Part shown: one piece after another, positions 1-7,619 of the stretch | How positions within the stretch are numbered: position 1 is the first letter of the stretch | Layout: each line of letters opens with the position of its first letter | Assembly (NCBI RefSeq): GCF_003711205.1 | Contig: NZ_CP031013.1 | Coordinates: forward strand, 372,001 to 436,000 | Reading direction: 5' to 3' | Source of the DNA: Polaromonas sp. SP1 | GTDB lineage: Bacteria; Pseudomonadota; Gammaproteobacteria; Burkholderiales; Burkholderiaceae_C | Length of the DNA stretch: 64,000 nt | Notes under the pieces: model-generated | The model's input: the letters and a program-made list of their open reading frames with translations, nothing else | Databases searched by the model: none | Told to the model about the DNA's origin: nothing | Program-made: the position numbers and the translations under genes

Positions 1-621
1 CAGCACGTAGACGATGCTGCGGCTTTTTCCCAGCACCGGGCCGACCACGGCTTCGTAGAAACTGACCGGCACCACCACACAGCCCATGGAGATGCGGTTG
101 TCGTCAGGGCTCTCGGAGGCCAGCCGCTCAGCGCGGCGCTCGGCCGCGGGCGCGGGGCGCAAGCGGTGGATGGCGAGCTTGGCGGCGTAATCAATCCACA
201 CGATGGCCTCGCCCTGCAGGTTGTGGCCCGGCTCGGACATAAAACGGCCCGCGGGCGTAGTGCGCTCAAAGTCGCGCAGGCTGGCGACGCTGCGCTGCTC
301 CATGCCGGGCACGGCATGGTCGCCGCGCGCCAGGCCCGTCAACGCGGGTGATGCGCCACGCAATTGGCCATTGGCGTCAAACACAAAGATGCGCCCGCCC
401 TTTTTATCGACGATGACAAACGGCAGGCCCTGGTTGTCATGCGCCTGCACCACCCACTGCAGGGCCTGGCGCGCGTCAGGAGACGCGGACACCAGTGCCA
501 TGCCGGCGGCAGTACCGGTGCCGGAGGTGTCTATGTAGGGAGCAAGAGGCGCCGCGAAGGAAAGCGAAGCAGAAAGCGAGGCGCCGGCGGCAAAAATCGC
601 CAGCAGCGCTGTGCGAGCCAT
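1..621 (-). CDS. L,D-transpeptidase-like secreted protein, partial (3' end outside window)
   Basis: The minus-strand frame is open from ATG at 621 to the window edge (207 codons). It begins with an Ala/Leu-rich signal peptide (residues about 1-23). The region around DDNRISMGC resembles the YkuD-type L,D-transpeptidase active site, with Cys in an S-x-G-C context. Such enzymes form or edit 3-3 peptidoglycan cross-links or attach proteins to the wall. The Arg that usually follows the catalytic Cys (GCxR) is replaced: the sequence is GCVVV. An in-frame ATG at 651 would add ten residues with a basic n-region and is an equally possible start. It is a diverged paralogue of the next gene, with the same order of motifs (TTPAGRF, WIDYAA, NRIS-GC). 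The family call is fairly firm; activity is unproven. Confidence 0.75.
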   Translation of the reverse strand, partial: MARTALLAIFAAGASLSASLSFAAPLAPYIDTSGTGTAAGMALVSASPDARQALQWVVQAHDNQGLPFVIVDKKGGRIFVFDANGQLRGASPALTGLARGDHAVPGMEQRSVASLRDFERTTPAGRFMSEPGHNLQGEAIVWIDYAAKLAIHRLRPAPAAERRAERLASESPDDNRISMGCVVVPVSFYEAVVGPVLGKSRSIVYVL

Positions 622-1027
622 GTGTGCGTGCGTCTTGCCTTTGAACAACATTCCGATTCCGTGCCTTGCGCCGTTGGAGTGCGCGAACGCACAAAAAAGC
701 CGGAATCACATTCAATGGAAAGCACCCGGCGGTGGTTGCACCATGTTAGCGATGCAAGCAAATGTTCACAACGGGAAAGCCCTGAGTTGCTTCAGGTATG
801 TGCTATGTTTTTTATAGCTTAGTACCCTTTAAACATATGGGCTTGAGGGCTTTTTTATCCAAAAACAAAGACTCGGCACCAGCACTGTAACAAGCGCGGT
901 GCGCGGGCATTTTTTGCACGGGAGATGCGCACGCGCAACACAAAATCCGGCGTGGAGCCGGCGGCGTTACAAGTTACAAATCGGGGAACAGAGCAGAAGC
1001 AATGAAGCGCTTGGCTATCGGGTGAAG
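622..1027. other. Intergenic region with a 17-bp palindromic repeat
   Basis: No convincing gene lies between the two transpeptidase-like genes. The stretch holds one copy of the 17-bp GCTAY...ATAGC repeat (802-818) and presumably the promoter of the upstream-facing partial gene. Short frames here have no ribosome site or recognisable product. Confidence 0.5.
802..818. repeat. 17-bp GCTAY-N7-ATAGC palindromic repeat, copy 1
   Basis: GCTATGTTTTTTATAGC is an inverted repeat with a T-rich centre. It is one of six 17-bp copies noticed in the backbone of this window. Confidence 0.6.
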
Positions 1028-1909
1028 TCAGCCTGCATGCGCGACGCGGCCCTGCTTCGCGGCGAAAGCGTGAGCGGCGGGGAACACCTCACCGAGCGGC
1101 TTGACCTCGGGCAGCACATAGACCACGCCGTAGCTGGCATTAAAAGCCGGCTTGAGCACCTGCTCGAAAAATTCAACCGGCATGTTGATGCACCCATAAG
1201 AGATGCGGTTGTCGTCGGTGGTGGGTGACGCCAGGCGTTCCAGCCGGCGCTCCTTGGGCTCCGTCGCGCGCACGCGGTGCATGGAGACGGCTGCCTCGTA
1301 GTCCACCCACACCACATCTTCGCCCAGTGTGTTGCGGCCGGGCTCTGCGAGAAAGCGGCCTGCCGGCGTGGTGCGCTCGTGGGGCTCTACCTGTGCGATC
1401 GGCCTGCCGCCGATCCCCGTCACGGAGTCGTCACCGCGGGCCGCGCCTATCAACACCGGCGTGGCGCTGCGCAACTTGCCCGAAGGCTCAAAGACAAACA
1501 CCTTGGTGTTGGACTTGTCGAGGATGACAAAAAACAGCTTGCGGTTGTCGCCGGATGTGACCACCCAGTCGGCGACCTGGCGTGCTTCGTCGGAGGCGGT
1601 CTCGCCGGCAAAGTCGGCCGTGCGCGGCGCCTGCTGCAGTGCAGTTGCGTGGGCGGAACGGATGCTGGAAAACGGCGCGACGGGATGGGCGCGAAAGAGC
1701 GGCAAGGTCAGGACCGCGATGGCGGCGCCGAGCAAGACACCCTGTTTGATGCCGTCGAAGATATCGGCATGCGAATCGGGTTGCGAGCCGGCGTGCGCGG
1801 GCCGCCTGGTAAAGAGCTTTTGGAGTCGCTGCTGAAGTCGCTGCATGATCTGGCTGCCAAAAAACAATACGTCAATGGAGACATCAAAACGCCCCGGGAG
1901 CTGCAGCAT
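1028..1909 (-). CDS. L,D-transpeptidase-like membrane-anchored protein
   Basis: This 293-residue protein (272 if the ATG at 1846 is used) has one hydrophobic segment (about residues 56-71, GVLLGAAIAVLTLPLF) followed by an exported domain. The domain carries TTPAGRF, WVDYEAA and NRISYGCINMP, matching the order of motifs in the YkuD L,D-transpeptidase fold; the catalytic Cys would be that of YGCIN. As in its neighbour, the conserved Arg after the Cys is missing (Asn here). Neither start has a good ribosome site. Two tandem paralogues in the same orientation suggest duplication. The likely role is periplasmic peptidoglycan modification; the missing Arg leaves a non-canonical or regulatory role open. 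Confidence 0.75.
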   Translation of the reverse strand: MLQLPGRFDVSIDVLFFGSQIMQRLQQRLQKLFTRRPAHAGSQPDSHADIFDGIKQGVLLGAAIAVLTLPLFRAHPVAPFSSIRSAHATALQQAPRTADFAGETASDEARQVADWVVTSGDNRKLFFVILDKSNTKVFVFEPSGKLRSATPVLIGAARGDDSVTGIGGRPIAQVEPHERTTPAGRFLAEPGRNTLGEDVVWVDYEAAVSMHRVRATEPKERRLERLASPTTDDNRISYGCINMPVEFFEQVLKPAFNASYGVVYVLPEVKPLGEVFPAAHAFAAKQGRVAHAG

Positions 1910-1967
1910 TGCAACATGCCACAGCCGCCCGGGGCGGCTTTACGCAAAAGCGCATGACGTTCCTGGC

Positions 1968-2189
1968 TTAGTTGCGGTCAGCCTGGGCGGGACGCTCCGT
2001 CGGCGCGGCGGACATGTCGGTCGAAGGCGTCGACGTGTCGGCCGGCTGGTTCTGCATGGTCTGGCTGGACGTGTCCGTCGGCGATGCAGGCTGCGTGGTG
2101 GTATCAGGGGTCTGGGCGTAAGCCATGCCGATGGCGCCTACAACGGCTACTGCTGCTACCGCGGATGCCAGGGTCTTGGATGCTTTCAT
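1968..2189 (-). CDS. Small secreted Pro/Thr/Ser-rich protein
   Basis: This 73-residue protein has a clear signal peptide (MKASKTLASAVAAVAVVG..., cleavage after AYA) and a low-complexity mature part rich in Thr, Ser, Pro and Gln. AGGAG sits at good distance before the ATG. No known family is recognised; small exported proteins of this kind are common in Burkholderiales. Confidence 0.7.
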   Translation of the reverse strand: MKASKTLASAVAAVAVVGAIGMAYAQTPDTTTQPASPTDTSSQTMQNQPADTSTPSTDMSAAPTERPAQADRN

Positions 2190-2433
2190 GGTGTAACTCC
2201 TTTAAGTCATGCCCATCACAGGCAATCAGGTTGGTAAATCGCTGACCGGGTGGGCAGCTAAGTCCAATTTACGTGGAGGAGTGTTCACCGTTTCGTCGGT
2301 CTCCTACAGCGTGCGATGTAGGACAAGCGAGGTCACAAAATGCTACGTGCCTCAGAGGCGCAGACACGAAGTACACACGCTGTCAGCGCCAGGCAGCCAC
2401 CATGCCGCCTTCACTGAAGGCCGGAGTCAGCCT

Positions 2434-2607
2434 TTACTCGATGGGGTTGTTGCCCTTGACGCCGTGCTCAGCCTTGATCGCGAGCTGCAGTTTTTCGAGC
2501 TCGTCGATGAGCTGGTCTATGCGGGCGAAATCCTTGACGGGTGCGGCCTGCAGAGCCTCAAGCTGCGCACGCAGGTCTGCGTAGTCGGCCTCCAGGCGCG
2601 ATGTCAT
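2434..2607 (-). CDS. Small coiled-coil hypothetical protein
   Basis: About 57 residues, starting MTSRLEADYADLRAQLEAL and ending NPIE. Leu and charged residues in heptad spacing point to an alpha-helical coiled coil. Its ATG overlaps the TGA of the upstream gene (ATGA at 2604-2607), so the two are translationally coupled. The function is unknown. Confidence 0.65.
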   Translation of the reverse strand: MTSRLEADYADLRAQLEALQAAPVKDFARIDQLIDELEKLQLAIKAEHGVKGNNPIE

Positions 2608-2966
2608 GCCGGCACCGCACGGGGTTGGGTGTCGCCGTTGACGGGCGCGCGTTTGCCCTCGCTATCACCTGATGCACCGGATGCCGCCGCGCCGAACAAT
2701 TCGACCTGCAGGTCTTCATCGCTGCGCGGCCCGTATTGCAGGTCGGGCCCGATGAGGCGCTGCAGTTCACCATAACCTGTGGCCAGCGCGGTGTCGTAGG
2801 CGGCAAAGCTGATGTCGGAGCAAGAGACTGATTCGAAAACCTGCGGGTTGGCGCGGCTTTCGAGGATGCGCCAGCAAAATTCACCGGGCGCAGTTTCCTC
2901 GACGGTCAGGGCCAGTGAGCGCAGGGGTGCACTGAGTTGCGCGTTGACCAGGGTGGAGTGACTCAT
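2604..2966 (-). CDS. Conserved hypothetical protein (120 aa)
   Basis: The chosen start, MSHSTLVNAQ at 2966, follows a GAGGA ribosome site; a longer frame upstream has no support. The protein has an acidic N-terminal domain (VEETAPGEFCWRILES) and a disordered Ala/Gly/Ser-rich tail. It overlaps the small coiled-coil gene by four bases. No family is recognised. Confidence 0.6.
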   Translation of the reverse strand: MSHSTLVNAQLSAPLRSLALTVEETAPGEFCWRILESRANPQVFESVSCSDISFAAYDTALATGYGELQRLIGPDLQYGPRSDEDLQVELFGAAASGASGDSEGKRAPVNGDTQPRAVPA

Positions 2967-3358
2967 GAAAAAATAATCCTCAAAAAAGTCCGGGCATGCC
3001 GGGTGTGAAGGTGCTGCGCAGCTTGGAGCGCTGCGAAAAAATATCAAGGGCTTGAAACGTAACTTTCAGCGTCGGTGCCGGCTGCGGCCGGCACGATTGC
3101 GGCCGGCATGAAGAGACCGGCAATCCCCAGGCGCACAGGCCTGTGTTGGCATTCATCTTCTCGGGAATGTCGGGTTGCATGGCGGTGCTCGCAATAGCGC
3201 CAGTTTACGCACGGGACTGTGACAGTTTGCAGTGATTAGTACCGGAAAAAATGTAGGAGAGCGCCGACAGGCGCGCCAAAGCGGTGCGTCACCCGAAGTA
3301 GGTATATTGCAGGCATGGTCCGCCCTGCATCGTGCACGGCGGCCTGAATGAAGAACCC
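2967..3358. other. Intergenic region, no gene seen
   Basis: A GC-rich stretch between divergent genes. It contains GCGGCCGGC repeats near 3083-3110 and presumably promoters for both sides. A short minus-strand frame here lacks features of a real protein. Confidence 0.4.
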
Positions 3359-3976
3359 ATGAAAAGCCTCTACAAATATTTCTTTCGCGGCCTCATCACC
3401 ATCCTGCCGGTGGCCCTGACGCTGTACCTGCTCTACATCTTTCTGGCATGGATGGAAACGGCTGCGCTGTGGATCCTGCGCCCGCTGATCGGCAGCTTCT
3501 ACATACCGGGCATGGGCCTGGTGTTCGGCGTGCTGAGCATTCTGGCAATCGGCTACCTGGTCTCCAAACAAAGCGTGCGCAAACTGCTGTCGTTCGCGGA
3601 GCTTCCATTTACCAACCTGCCTGTCGTCAAAAGCATTTATTCGTCGCTCAAGAGTTTTGCCGACTACTTCTCCCCTTCCGGAAAGCAGGGCGAGCAAAGC
3701 GTGGTGATCCTTCGCATGCCCGGCCACGCCATGGAAATTGTGGGCCTCATCACGCGCCGCAGCTTTGACGACCTGCCCGCCGGCTTCCTGCCGGGCGAAC
3801 GTGTCGCGGTCTATTTGCCCATGGGCTACATGATCGGCGGCTACACGGTTTTTGTGCCGGCAGACTGGGTGCAGCCCATCGACATGTCGGTGGAAGAAGC
3901 CATGCGCTCGTCCCTGATCGCCTGGATGGCACGCCCACCCGCAACGGGCGGCAGCGACACACGCGCGGCAGGCTAG
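3359..3976 (+). CDS. DUF502-family inner-membrane protein
   Basis: This 205-residue protein starts MKSLYKYFFRGLITILPVAL and has two N-terminal transmembrane segments (about residues 10-32 and 48-70). The soluble part carries LPGERVAVYLPMGYMIGGYTVFVP, matching the C-terminal signature of the DUF502 family (FxPTTPNPTSG-type region). The biochemical role of the family is unknown. It precedes dctA by about 140 bp and may be a separate unit. Confidence 0.8.
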   Translation: MKSLYKYFFRGLITILPVALTLYLLYIFLAWMETAALWILRPLIGSFYIPGMGLVFGVLSILAIGYLVSKQSVRKLLSFAELPFTNLPVVKSIYSSLKSFADYFSPSGKQGEQSVVILRMPGHAMEIVGLITRRSFDDLPAGFLPGERVAVYLPMGYMIGGYTVFVPADWVQPIDMSVEEAMRSSLIAWMARPPATGGSDTRAAG

Positions 3977-4119
3977 TTTGACGCCCCAGCCGGGGCGCCC
4001 CCCTTTGCGGGAGCTGGTAAAGAGTTGTGATTTGTGGTTTCCCACATGCCAAAAATCCGTGGCGGGACTATATTGGGCGCGTCACTCACAACTTGCGCAT
4101 CGGCAGATGCGCCCCGGCC

Positions 4120-5472
4120 ATGACAAGCACAACTACTACAACAAGCCGCACGCCACCTCTTTACAAATCACTCTATCTGCAGGTGATATGCGCCGTGATC
4201 ATCGGCGTGCTGCTGGGCCATTTTTATCCCGAAGCCGGCAAGCTCATGAAGCCGCTCGGCGACGGTTTCATCAAGCTCATCAAGATGATGATCGCGCCCA
4301 TCATCTTCTGCACCGTCGTGATCGGCATTGCTGGCATGGAGGACATGAAGAAGGTCGGCAAAACCGGCGGCTTGGCACTGCTGTACTTTGAAGTCGTCAG
4401 CACCTTTGCGCTGATCATCGGGCTGGTCCTCGTCAATGTGTTCAAGCCCGGCGAGGGCATGAACGTCGACGTGGCCACGCTGGACACCAAAGCCATCGCG
4501 GCCTATACCGGCCCGGGCAAGATGGTCGGCACGACGGACTTCATCCTCAACATCATCCCGACCACCGTGGTCGACGCCTTCGCCAAGGGCGAAATCCTGC
4601 AGGTGTTGCTGATCGCGGTGATGTTCGGCTTTGCGCTGCACCGCTTCGGCGGGCGCGGCACGCTGGTATTCGACTTTGTCGAAAAAACCTCGCATGTGCT
4701 GTTCACCATCGTCGGCTTCATCATGAAGGTGGCGCCCATCGGCGCTTTCGGTGCGATGGCCTTCACCATCGGCGCGTATGGCGTGGACAGCCTGGTGTCG
4801 CTCGGCAAGCTGATGGCCGCTTTTTATGCCACCTGCCTGATCTTCATATTTGTGGTGCTGGGCACCATTGCGCGCATCCACGGCTTCAGCATCTGGAAGT
4901 TCATCAAGTACATCAAGGAGGAGCTGTTGATCGTGCTGGGCACGTCCTCGTCCGAATCCGTGCTGCCGCGCATGATGGAAAAAATGGAAAACCTGGGCGC
5001 GAAGAAAACCACGGTAGGCCTGGTGATCCCGACCGGTTACTCGTTCAACCTGGACGGAACCTCCATCTACCTCACGATGGCGGCGGTGTTCATCGCGCAG
5101 GCCACCAACATGCCGATGACGCTCATGCAGGAGCTGACCTTGCTGGCGGTCTTGCTGTTGACCTCCAAGGGCGCGGCGGGCATCACCGGCAGCGGCTTTA
5201 TCGTGCTGGCTGCCACGCTGTCGGCCGTGGGCACCGTGCCCGTGGCCGGGCTGGCGCTGATCCTGGGGATTGACCGCTTCATGTCGGAAGCGCGGGCGCT
5301 GACAAATCTGGTCGGCAATGGCGTCGCCACGATCGTGGTCGCCAAATGGACGGATGAGCTGGACACCGGGCGGCTCAAGGCCGGGCTCAACAATGAGACC
5401 TGGGTCGAGGCGCAGGAGCCCGAAGTGCTGCTTGATAAAAAGACCGAGCACATGGCAACCGGCGGCCACTGA
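4120..5472 (+). CDS. dctA: C4-dicarboxylate/H+ (Na+) symporter DctA
   Basis: This 450-residue protein of the DAACS family takes up succinate, fumarate and malate across the inner membrane. Diagnostic stretches are [13 protein letters not shown], the re-entrant SSSE loop ([13 protein letters not shown]), [12 protein letters not shown] and the [14 protein letters not shown] segment. Length is normal for the family. The start [21 protein letters not shown] is preferred to one 31 codons upstream because the transporter's conserved N-terminus begins at [10 protein letters not shown] strong hairpin follows the stop. Confidence 0.95.
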   Translation: MTSTTTTTSRTPPLYKSLYLQVICAVIIGVLLGHFYPEAGKLMKPLGDGFIKLIKMMIAPIIFCTVVIGIAGMEDMKKVGKTGGLALLYFEVVSTFALIIGLVLVNVFKPGEGMNVDVATLDTKAIAAYTGPGKMVGTTDFILNIIPTTVVDAFAKGEILQVLLIAVMFGFALHRFGGRGTLVFDFVEKTSHVLFTIVGFIMKVAPIGAFGAMAFTIGAYGVDSLVSLGKLMAAFYATCLIFIFVVLGTIARIHGFSIWKFIKYIKEELLIVLGTSSSESVLPRMMEKMENLGAKKTTVGLVIPTGYSFNLDGTSIYLTMAAVFIAQATNMPMTLMQELTLLAVLLLTSKGAAGITGSGFIVLAATLSAVGTVPVAGLALILGIDRFMSEARALTNLVGNGVATIVVAKWTDELDTGRLKAGLNNETWVEAQEPEVLLDKKTEHMATGGH

Positions 5473-5493
5473 CAACAGAGTCAAAAAATGACA

Positions 5494-5532
5494 AAGCCCG
5501 GCAGGCGGAGAGCTTCTCCGCCTGCCGGGCTT
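5494..5532. terminator. Bidirectional hairpin between dctA and infA
   Basis: A perfect 17-bp stem (AAGCCCGGCAGGCGGAG and its complement) with a 5-nt loop lies between two convergent genes, so it can stop transcription from both sides. Confidence 0.85.
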
Positions 5533-5560
5533 CGTGTTTGAGGATGCGGCTAAATGCTGC

Positions 5561-5818
5561 TTAGCGTGCCAGGCGCGGCGCAGGGCCTGGGCCGCGGCCT
5601 GCGATGTGGCGGAAGGTGATGCGCCCCTTGCTCAGGTCATAAGGCGACAGCTCCAGCGAAACCTGGTCACCCGCAAGAATGCGGATGTGGTTCTTGCGCA
5701 TCTTGCCGGACGTATAAGCCACAAGCTTGTGGCCGTTGTCGAGCGTGACGCGAAAGCGCGAATCAGGCAACACTTCGTCTACCAGCCCATGCATTTCAAT
5801 CAGTTCTTCTTTGGCCAT
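5561..5818 (-). CDS. infA: Translation initiation factor IF-1
   Basis: This 85-residue S1/OB-fold protein contains [34 protein letters not shown] and [12 protein letters not shown], the hallmarks of IF-1, which binds the 30S A site during initiation. It has a longer C-terminal tail ([12 protein letters not shown]) than the 72-residue form usually encoded in ribosomal-protein operons. Burkholderiales often carry two infA copies, so this may be the extra one. Its ATG follows an AGGAG-like site. Confidence 0.93.
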   Translation of the reverse strand: MAKEELIEMHGLVDEVLPDSRFRVTLDNGHKLVAYTSGKMRKNHIRILAGDQVSLELSPYDLSKGRITFRHIAGRGPGPAPRLAR

Positions 5819-5882
5819 GATGTAACTCCTAGGGAATTGAAAAAATTATCTGTTGATCTGTTTGTACTGGCAGGCAAACGCG

Positions 5883-6119
5883 TCAGGCGCATGCCGGCGA
5901 CGAACGCTCGTGGATCCAGCCCAGGGCATGTTCCGTCGCGTAATGCACGGCCGCAGCCGCGCTGTCAAAGAGGCCGCTGAAGCGCATCACGCGGTCGTGC
6001 GTGGCGCTGCCGCGTCCGGAGCGGATGGAGACCGATGCAGCGTAGCCTTCGCCTTGCTGTTTGGCCAGTGGTGAGACAAGGTACTTGCCCACCGCGATTT
6101 TGGTGTGATCTGTGTTCAT
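5883..6119 (-). CDS. Conserved hypothetical protein (78 aa)
   Basis: It starts MNTDHTKIAVGKYLVSPL. The middle, SVSIRSGRGSATHDRVMRF, is compact and basic, and the C-terminal half (AAAAVHYATEHALGWI) is probably helical. It lies upstream of infA in the same orientation. Similar small proteins sit near cold-shock or translation genes in Burkholderiales (from memory, not checked). The function is unknown. Confidence 0.65.
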   Translation of the reverse strand: MNTDHTKIAVGKYLVSPLAKQQGEGYAASVSIRSGRGSATHDRVMRFSGLFDSAAAAVHYATEHALGWIHERSSPACA

Positions 6120-6587
6120 AAAAGTCCGTGCCGGGTATGTTTCCCGGCTTGATAAATAAGGAGTAATTGGCTTGCAAGCAAGCCGCGGGTGTTCGGTTTC
6201 CACCCGCCAGGCCCTTTGTCAAGGGGCTGGGCTGGTTGAGCCATGAGTGGGCACTGTCGGGAATAGTGCTCGCCGGGAAAACGGAACAGTGCTGAGAGGT
6301 TCAGGGCTGTATGGGCGCTGAAAACACTGTGGATTCGGGCTCTGGGAAGCGCCGCATTTGAGAAGGAAGCCTGTTGGGAAGAGGCCTCGATGTAAAAAGC
6401 TGATGCTTTACCGAAGCTCTTATTGTAACCGCTGGCGCCCAGGCGTGCATGAAGCCCGGTATGGCGCAAGGCCAGCCCGTATTCTTTGCAAGCATGAGCC
6501 CCGGAACCGGCTTCGCCGGGCCGGAGGGCGGGCGGCCCCCTCGGGGGGCAGGAAGCTACACGCAGTGAGCGACCGTGGGGGCCATAT
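6120..6587. other. Intergenic region with a dispersed GC-rich repeat
   Basis: Besides upstream sequence for the 78-aa gene, this stretch holds a GC-rich element (6511-6572) that recurs in inverted orientation between ureB and ureC. A 160-codon minus-strand frame across it is an artefact of the element. Confidence 0.5.
6511..6572 (-). repeat. Dispersed GC-rich repeat, copy A
   Basis: Read on the minus strand it runs CACTGCGTGTA... CTGCCCCCCGAGGGGGC ... CGGCCCGGCG. This matches copy B at 12581-12641 block by block, with small differences between blocks. The core CCCCCCGAGGGGGC is itself palindromic. Confidence 0.65.
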
Positions 6588-7619
6588 TCACCCCTCAAAT
6601 TGGGGATGGAGCTGCTTGATGCGGTTCATCGCCATACCCGCGGCGGCAGTGCGGGTTTCGACCCCCAGCTTGGCGTACACACGTTCCAGGTGCTTTTTGA
6701 CGGTGGCGGGGCTGGAGCCCAGGATGTCGCCGATGTCGCGATTGGTCTTGCCCTTGACCACCCAATACAGGACCTCGGCTTCGCGGGCCGTGAGCTTGAA
6801 GCTCAGGCTCATGGCTTCGACAACGGCATCGTCGGAAATCTCGCGCATGACGATCAGCCAGTCGCCGCTGCCATCGCCGTCACCCGTCTGTTGATGCAGG
6901 CGAAAGGTCAGGCGGCGCGGCCCGAACTCCACGGCCAGGCGTGGCGGCTCGATCTGGCGCTCGGCTTCCGCCAGGTGGCGGCGCAGCCAGTTCAGCACAG
7001 GCTCCGGCGTTTGCGGCGCCGATGTCCCGTAGTAACGCATCAGGAGCTCACGCGCCAGCGGCGTTTGCCAGACCAGTTTGCCGTCGGCCGTGCCGCCCAT
7101 GCGCACGGTGATGCTGGCATAGCCAAAGGCGTCGAGTGCATTGCGCGCCTGACCGGCCTGCCGGGCCTCTTGCCGGGCGCGCCGGGCGCCCTGCAGGTGC
7201 ACGCCCATGCGCGCCATCACCTCCTTGGGCTTGATCGGCTTGGTCACGTAGTCCACGCCGCCGGCCTCCAGCGCGGCCACCAGATGTTCGGTCTCGGTCA
7301 GGCCGGTCATGAAGATGATGGGAATATGGGCCGTCTCCGGCATGGCCTTGAGGCGCTTGGCGACTTCAAAACCATCCATCCCCGGCATCATGGCGTCCAG
7401 CAAAACAATGTCGGGCAGGGCCTGCAGCGCGCGCTGCAGCGCGGCCTCGCCGCCGGTGGCGACCAGCACGGTGTAGCCCGACTCATCCAGTGCGTCATGC
7501 AGCACCGACAGGTTGTCGGGCACGTCGTCAACAATCAGCACGACGTCGCTGTTGGCCCGGTCCAGGGTCCGGTCCAGACGCCTGTCGAGTCCTGATACGC
7601 CTTCAAGCACGCTGCTCAT
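6588..7619 (-). CDS. Response regulator, receiver plus LuxR-type HTH
   Basis: A 343-residue protein. The receiver domain occupies about residues 25-145 (acidic VDD at 30-32, phospho-acceptor Asp75 in LLDAMMPG, Lys in TKPIKP). A middle region of about 130 residues follows, then a C-terminal LuxR/GerE helix-turn-helix (LTAREAEVLYWVVKGKTN ... TVKKHLERVYAKLGV). The start at 7619 overlaps the end of the kinase gene by 17 bp, so the two are coupled. It is the natural partner of the transporter-kinase upstream. The arrangement recalls CrbS/CrbR, where a symporter-fused kinase pairs with a LuxR-type regulator (known for other bacteria). The target genes are not known; urease is the nearest candidate. 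Confidence 0.88.
   Translation of the reverse strand: MSSVLEGVSGLDRRLDRTLDRANSDVVLIVDDVPDNLSVLHDALDESGYTVLVATGGEAALQRALQALPDIVLLDAMMPGMDGFEVAKRLKAMPETAHIPIIFMTGLTETEHLVAALEAGGVDYVTKPIKPKEVMARMGVHLQGARRARQEARQAGQARNALDAFGYASITVRMGGTADGKLVWQTPLARELLMRYYGTSAPQTPEPVLNWLRRHLAEAERQIEPPRLAVEFGPRRLTFRLHQQTGDGDGSGDWLIVMREISDDAVVEAMSLSFKLTAREAEVLYWVVKGKTNRDIGDILGSSPATVKKHLERVYAKLGVETRTAAAGMAMNRIKQLHPQFEG

Noticed and set aside
22..822. Several plus-strand frames at the window start
   Set aside because: They are shadows of the partial transpeptidase-like gene on the other strand.
2980..3180. Small minus-strand frame (66 codons)
   Set aside because: No ribosome site and odd Pro/Cys/Arg composition; treated as intergenic.
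3236..4045. Minus-strand frame of 269 codons
   Set aside because: Antisense to the DUF502-type gene.
4168..5484. Long open frame (438 codons) on the minus strand
   Set aside because: It is antisense to dctA, rich in His, Asp and Gln from GC-rich codon shadow, and has no family features.
6116..6598. Minus-strand frame of 160 codons
   Set aside because: Runs through the dispersed GC-rich repeat and lacks any domain or ribosome site.
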